Shown here in pieces: positions 36,408 to 39,208 of a stretch of 39,208 bases of DNA (its first letter is position 1; each line of letters begins with the position of its first letter). This DNA comes from Dermabacter indicis (GTDB taxonomy: Bacteria; Actinomycetota; Actinomycetes; Actinomycetales; Dermabacteraceae). The notes beneath the pieces were generated by a model, which was not told the origin of the DNA, ran no database searches, and was given only the letters and a program-made list of their open reading frames with translations. The stretch covers positions 473,965-513,172 of the forward strand of contig CYUG01000012.1 of the NCBI GenBank assembly GCA_001403775.1, written 5' to 3'. The position numbers were made by a program, and so were the translations under genes.

Positions 36408-36629
36408 TTAGCCCAGGAATCCGACGCGGCGCGGCTCTTCGGTCGAGTACTCGACGTAGTTAATGCGCGCCCCGGGCACGAGAACCGTGCGTCCCTTGGT
36501 GTCCTTGACCGTGAGGAGCGAGTTCTCAGCGATGGCCTTTTCCACGAGCGCGGAGAGATCCTCTGCGCTCATGTCGGTCTCGAGCGACAGTTCCCGCGAC
36601 GAATGCGTGACGCCAATGCGAATTTCCAT
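36408..36629 (-). CDS. DUF3107 small protein
   Basis: A 73-residue protein that matches the DUF3107 family: MEIRIGVTHSSRELSLETDM, then LSALVEKAIAENSLLTVKDT and the C-terminal VPGARINYVEYSTEEPRRVG with the conserved RRVGFG-like end. In M. tuberculosis this is the Rv3208A (TB9.4) protein; its function is unknown. ATG 36629 is chosen because AAGGAC lies about 7 nt upstream; the frame runs back to 36689. Next to a TetR gene and a DEAD-box helicase, as in mycobacteria. Confidence 0.92.
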   Translation of the reverse strand: MEIRIGVTHSSRELSLETDMSAEDLSALVEKAIAENSLLTVKDTKGRTVLVPGARINYVEYSTEEPRRVGFLG

Positions 36630-36826
36630 GGGGTGTCCTTTTCTCATGTGCGCACTGAGCGCACGGTTTGCGAGCCGCACACACCGCACGAGCCTCGGTG
36701 ATATCGCTTCGAGGGTCGGGGGTGCGGCAAAAGGTCAGCGGCGCTCGGCGGGCTGGCCGCGCAGCGCACACTCCTCCCAGTGTATCGAGCGCGAAAGAAA
36801 AAGCGTGCAGCGTTCGCTGAGAGCGC
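36630..36826. other. 197-bp spacer upstream of the DUF3107 gene
   Basis: On the minus strand TACACT (36784 to 36779) could be a -10 for a transcript with a leader of about 140 nt before DUF3107; no -35 is clear. A hairpin GTGCGC-actga-GCGCAC lies at 36648-36664, about 20 nt from the start codon. Just after the TetR stop, CAGC-gaac-GCTG with a CTTTTTC run nearby could be a weak terminator. All three are weak calls. Confidence 0.35.
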
Positions 36827-37438
36827 CTATTCGGGGTTCTTCGTGAGTTCCTCGTCGCGAGGTTCGAATGCCCGAATGCCGCCCGTGAGCAGATTCGCGA
36901 GTGAGGAAAGCATCAGTTCGCGGCGTTCCTCCGAGGCGCCGTCCGCTTCACGCGCGATCGCTTGCACGGACGTGACGAAGGTTCGCCCCACAACGACAGC
37001 CTGCTCGGGGGAGAGCTCGCGAGCGCGAGCAAGGAGCGCACCGACCGATTCTGCGGCGCGCGAGGTTGCGCGCGTAACTTCCTCTTGCACGCGATCTGTC
37101 ACGTACTCGCTACCGAAGAAGAGCTTGAGCATGCTTGAGCGAGCGTCGAACACGCCGAAGAACACTTCGATGCCTTCGCGCACGCGATCCTTGGTTGTGA
37201 CGCCCTCGAACGCGAAGTCGTCGATGCGGTCGCGAAGAACCTCGCCGATCTGCTTGATCACGGCGATGTACAGATCCTCTTTAGAATCGAAGTGCTGATA
37301 GAGCACGGGCTTCGTGACGCCCGCGGCCTCCGCAATGTCGTCCATCGAGGTGGGATGGTATCCGCGCTCACCGAAACATGACGTAGCAACATCGAGAAGT
37401 TGGGCGCGTCGTTCTGCGCGGGGGAGGCGGCGGCGCAT
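36827..37438 (-). CDS. TetR-family transcriptional regulator
   Basis: A 203-residue DNA-binding repressor. Residues about 8-55 form the TetR_N helix-turn-helix (AQLLDVATSCFGERGYHPTS, MDDIAEAAGVTKPVLYQHFD); the remaining helices form an effector-binding and dimer domain with no recognised ligand motif. AGGAGATACC precedes ATG 37438 and is a good ribosome-binding site. It is divergent from the AdnA-like gene across 140 bp. The homologous mycobacterial gene (Rv3208) also lies next to DUF3107. No convincing palindromic operator was found in the 140 bp. Confidence 0.93.
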   Translation of the reverse strand: MRRRLPRAERRAQLLDVATSCFGERGYHPTSMDDIAEAAGVTKPVLYQHFDSKEDLYIAVIKQIGEVLRDRIDDFAFEGVTTKDRVREGIEVFFGVFDARSSMLKLFFGSEYVTDRVQEEVTRATSRAAESVGALLARARELSPEQAVVVGRTFVTSVQAIAREADGASEERRELMLSSLANLLTGGIRAFEPRDEELTKNPE

Positions 37439-37578
37439 GGTATCTCCTGGTGAATCGGGCGAGCGTAGACGGCTAACGCGAGAAATCCTTATCTGAGTAG
37501 TTTAATTGTCCCACCCCCGTGATGGGCTGAAATCGTTCTGAACACGGTGATTCGAGTACGGAAGTGAAGGGGAGCATC

Positions 37579-39208
37579 ATGCAGGAAAAGTCCGTGGACC
37601 TGCGGCTTGCGCCCCTTGCGTCCCCCGCGGCACTTGCGGATTTCGCGCGCGTGACTCCGGGCGTGGCGCAAGCGCACGCGCTTGCGTTAGTCGGGCGAGG
37701 GGGCCCGACGTTTGCCTACGGTCCACCGAGAAGCGGGAAGTCCTCCCTGTGTGCCCACGCCGCATGGGCAGCGATGCGAGAGGGTGCCGAGCCCCGTTCG
37801 GTCGTGCTCCTCGCTCCCACGAGGGAGCGCGCCCGGCTCCTTCGCGAAGAGCTCTCCCGGCGGGCCATGGCGGCCCGCGGTGCGGGCGATGAAGGGCAGC
37901 TTGACCTTCCTACGATCATGACGCCGCTTGCGTACGCGTTTGCCCTCGTGAGTGAAGAGGCGGCGCACAAGGGACTCGCGCAACCGAGCCTTGTGACCGG
38001 CGCCGATCAGGACGCGCTTCTCGAGGAACTTCTCGCGGAGATCCCCGCGGCGTGGCCCGGGTCGATCGATCCCGCTGCGATTCCGCTCGCGGGGTTTCGG
38101 GCCGAGCTTCGCGACCTCGTGAGCCGCTGCACCGAGCGCGGGATCACGCCCGCTCGGCTCGCTGCCCTCGGCGCGGAACACGGACGCGAGGAATGGCGCT
38201 CCGCCGCACCGATTTTCGAGTCCTACCTCGACTCGCTCGCGCTCGAAGGGTCCATGGCGATCGATGCCGGTGCGCGACTCGACTCCGGCGTGCTTGTGGA
38301 GCGCGCGTGTGCCCTCGCGGAGAAGGGAGAGACGCTCGATCTCCTCGCGGTCGACGACGCGCAGGACTACACCGCGAGCGGCGTGCGGATCGTTGAAGCG
38401 CTCGCGGCACGCGCCTCGCAGGTTCTCGTGACATCGAGCCCCGATGCGACGGTCGAGGGATTCCGCGGGGGTATGGCTGATGCGGCCTCGCGCATCGCGA
38501 ACTCGCCTGCGCTCGCCCACCGCGAATGCGCGTCTATCGCGCTCAACGTCAGCTTCGACCACGACCCAGCTCTCGCGCGCGTTGCCGCGTCGCTCGCCTC
38601 GCGCCTTCCGCTCGAGGGGGCGCCGAGTTCCCTGCGGAAAATAGAGATCGAGGAAGGCGAACCGGAGGCCGTTGCACTTGCCGTCGCCGCGAGCGAGGAG
38701 GGCGAAGCCCGCGACATCGCCACGGCGATTCGACTCCTCGGCGCCGTGCACGATGTGCCGCGCGATGACGTTGTCGTCGTCTGCCGCTCCGCCTCGGCGG
38801 CACGCGCCCTCGCGGAACGCCTCACGCGCGTGGGCATTGACGCCCAGGCTTCTCTTCGCGCAACCCCGCTTAGGGACGAACCCGTTATCCGTGACCTCTT
38901 CACCATCCTTGCGTGGGGGCTTGGGCTCGAGCAGCTCCGCGCCGAGCGCCTCGTGGAGATTCTGCGCGGACCGTGGGGCGGGATCGACGACGGAATGTTG
39001 CGCGAACTGCGACGCTGGGCACTTGCGCACGGTACGCACTCGCTCGGCGACGCGGCGATTCTCGCGATTGTTGACGACACCGACGTGCCGCTGCCGCCCG
39101 CGTCGAACGGCAATGAAGGCGCCTCCAGCGGCAGGGAGCGCTATCTGCGCGCGGTGACATCGCCTCTTCGCCGGCTGCGCCGCATGCGCGAGGCCATCGC
39201 TGCCGCTC
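37579..39208 (+). CDS. AdnA/UvrD-like ATP-dependent helicase-nuclease subunit, 5' part
   Basis: The frame is open from ATG 37579 to the window edge (543 codons, no stop), with AAGGGGAG as ribosome-binding site. It resembles the Rv3202c/AdnA subunit of the AdnAB recombination motor-nuclease. Walker A is GPPRSGKSS at 48-56, then LLAPTRERARLLREELSRR, then VTGADQDALLEELLAEIP. The Walker B equivalent is VDDAQD at 258-263, where the usual catalytic Glu is Asp. Motif III is SSPDATVEGFRG at 286-297, without the usual Gln. The C-terminal nuclease domain lies outside the window. It was not assigned by length because it runs off the edge; identity as AdnA is inferred. Confidence 0.85.
   Translation, partial: MQEKSVDLRLAPLASPAALADFARVTPGVAQAHALALVGRGGPTFAYGPPRSGKSSLCAHAAWAAMREGAEPRSVVLLAPTRERARLLREELSRRAMAARGAGDEGQLDLPTIMTPLAYAFALVSEEAAHKGLAQPSLVTGADQDALLEELLAEIPAAWPGSIDPAAIPLAGFRAELRDLVSRCTERGITPARLAALGAEHGREEWRSAAPIFESYLDSLALEGSMAIDAGARLDSGVLVERACALAEKGETLDLLAVDDAQDYTASGVRIVEALAARASQVLVTSSPDATVEGFRGGMADAASRIANSPALAHRECASIALNVSFDHDPALARVAASLASRLPLEGAPSSLRKIEIEEGEPEAVALAVAASEEGEARDIATAIRLLGAVHDVPRDDVVVVCRSASAARALAERLTRVGIDAQASLRATPLRDEPVIRDLFTILAWGLGLEQLRAERLVEILRGPWGGIDDGMLRELRRWALAHGTHSLGDAAILAIVDDTDVPLPPASNGNEGASSGRERYLRAVTSPLRRLRRMREAIAAA

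Noticed and set aside
37439-37578. Search for a TetR operator between tetR and the AdnA-like gene
   Set aside because: Short CACGGTG-type dyads occur but none extends to a convincing palindrome of 14 bp or more.

Overview
The window is about 39 kb of high-GC chromosomal DNA from an actinobacterium. The markers are an actinobacterial-type tetrahydrodipicolinate succinylase (DapD), the small DUF3107 and DUF3117 proteins, a 7Fe ferredoxin next to DapC, a monomeric isocitrate dehydrogenase, an AdnA-like helicase and many TANNNT -10 elements just before start codons. A member of the Micrococcales, for example a Dermabacter relative, would fit, but that is a guess from general character and not a demonstrated placement.

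Left edge (1-3456): accessory DNA. The 3' end of an IS3-family transposase with a plausible right terminus is followed by a large DUF222/HNH endonuclease gene on the minus strand whose composition is unlike the rest. Upstream of that gene is the only long gene-free stretch (2714-3456). It holds three exact DnaA-box 9-mers and two near matches in about 150 bp, then three degenerate tandem copies of a roughly 64-bp unit. This is the least explained part of the window.

3457-14345: metabolic and transport genes: a phosphoribosyltransferase, a DUF808 membrane protein, an MFS exporter, a PPK2 polyphosphate kinase, thiol peroxidase, a KUP potassium transporter, monomeric isocitrate dehydrogenase, a ZIP metal transporter and phosphofructokinase.

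14532-22514: a short-chain dehydrogenase of the acetoin/butanediol type, phosphoglucose isomerase, the ribosome-associated GTPase TypA, a small membrane protein translationally coupled to ferredoxin FdxA, the aminotransferase DapC and citrate synthase.

22542-31068: a block whose order and strands resemble the Rv1201c-Rv1232c part of the Mycobacterium tuberculosis genome: a lytic-transglycosylase-like protein and DapD (minus), divergent DapE, a LOG-family protein, DUF3117, an O-methyltransferase (minus), TatB, then an operon on the minus strand (aminopeptidase P, MgtE-N/CBS protein, DUF1003 protein, Mrp ATPase). The sigE/rseA genes that mycobacteria carry between the methyltransferase and tatB are absent. 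DapC, DapD and DapE together supply three successive steps of the succinylase route to diaminopimelate and lysine.

32670-39208: a PHP phosphoesterase, an unrecognised polytopic membrane protein, a DEAD-box RNA helicase, DUF3107, a TetR regulator and, running off the right edge, the first 543 codons of an AdnA/UvrD-like helicase with divergent motor motifs. This resembles the Rv3202c-Rv3211 neighbourhood.

Several genes, including dapC, dapD and dapE, appear to have -10 hexamers 6-8 nt before the start codon, as expected for leaderless transcripts. No rRNA, tRNA or CRISPR array was seen.
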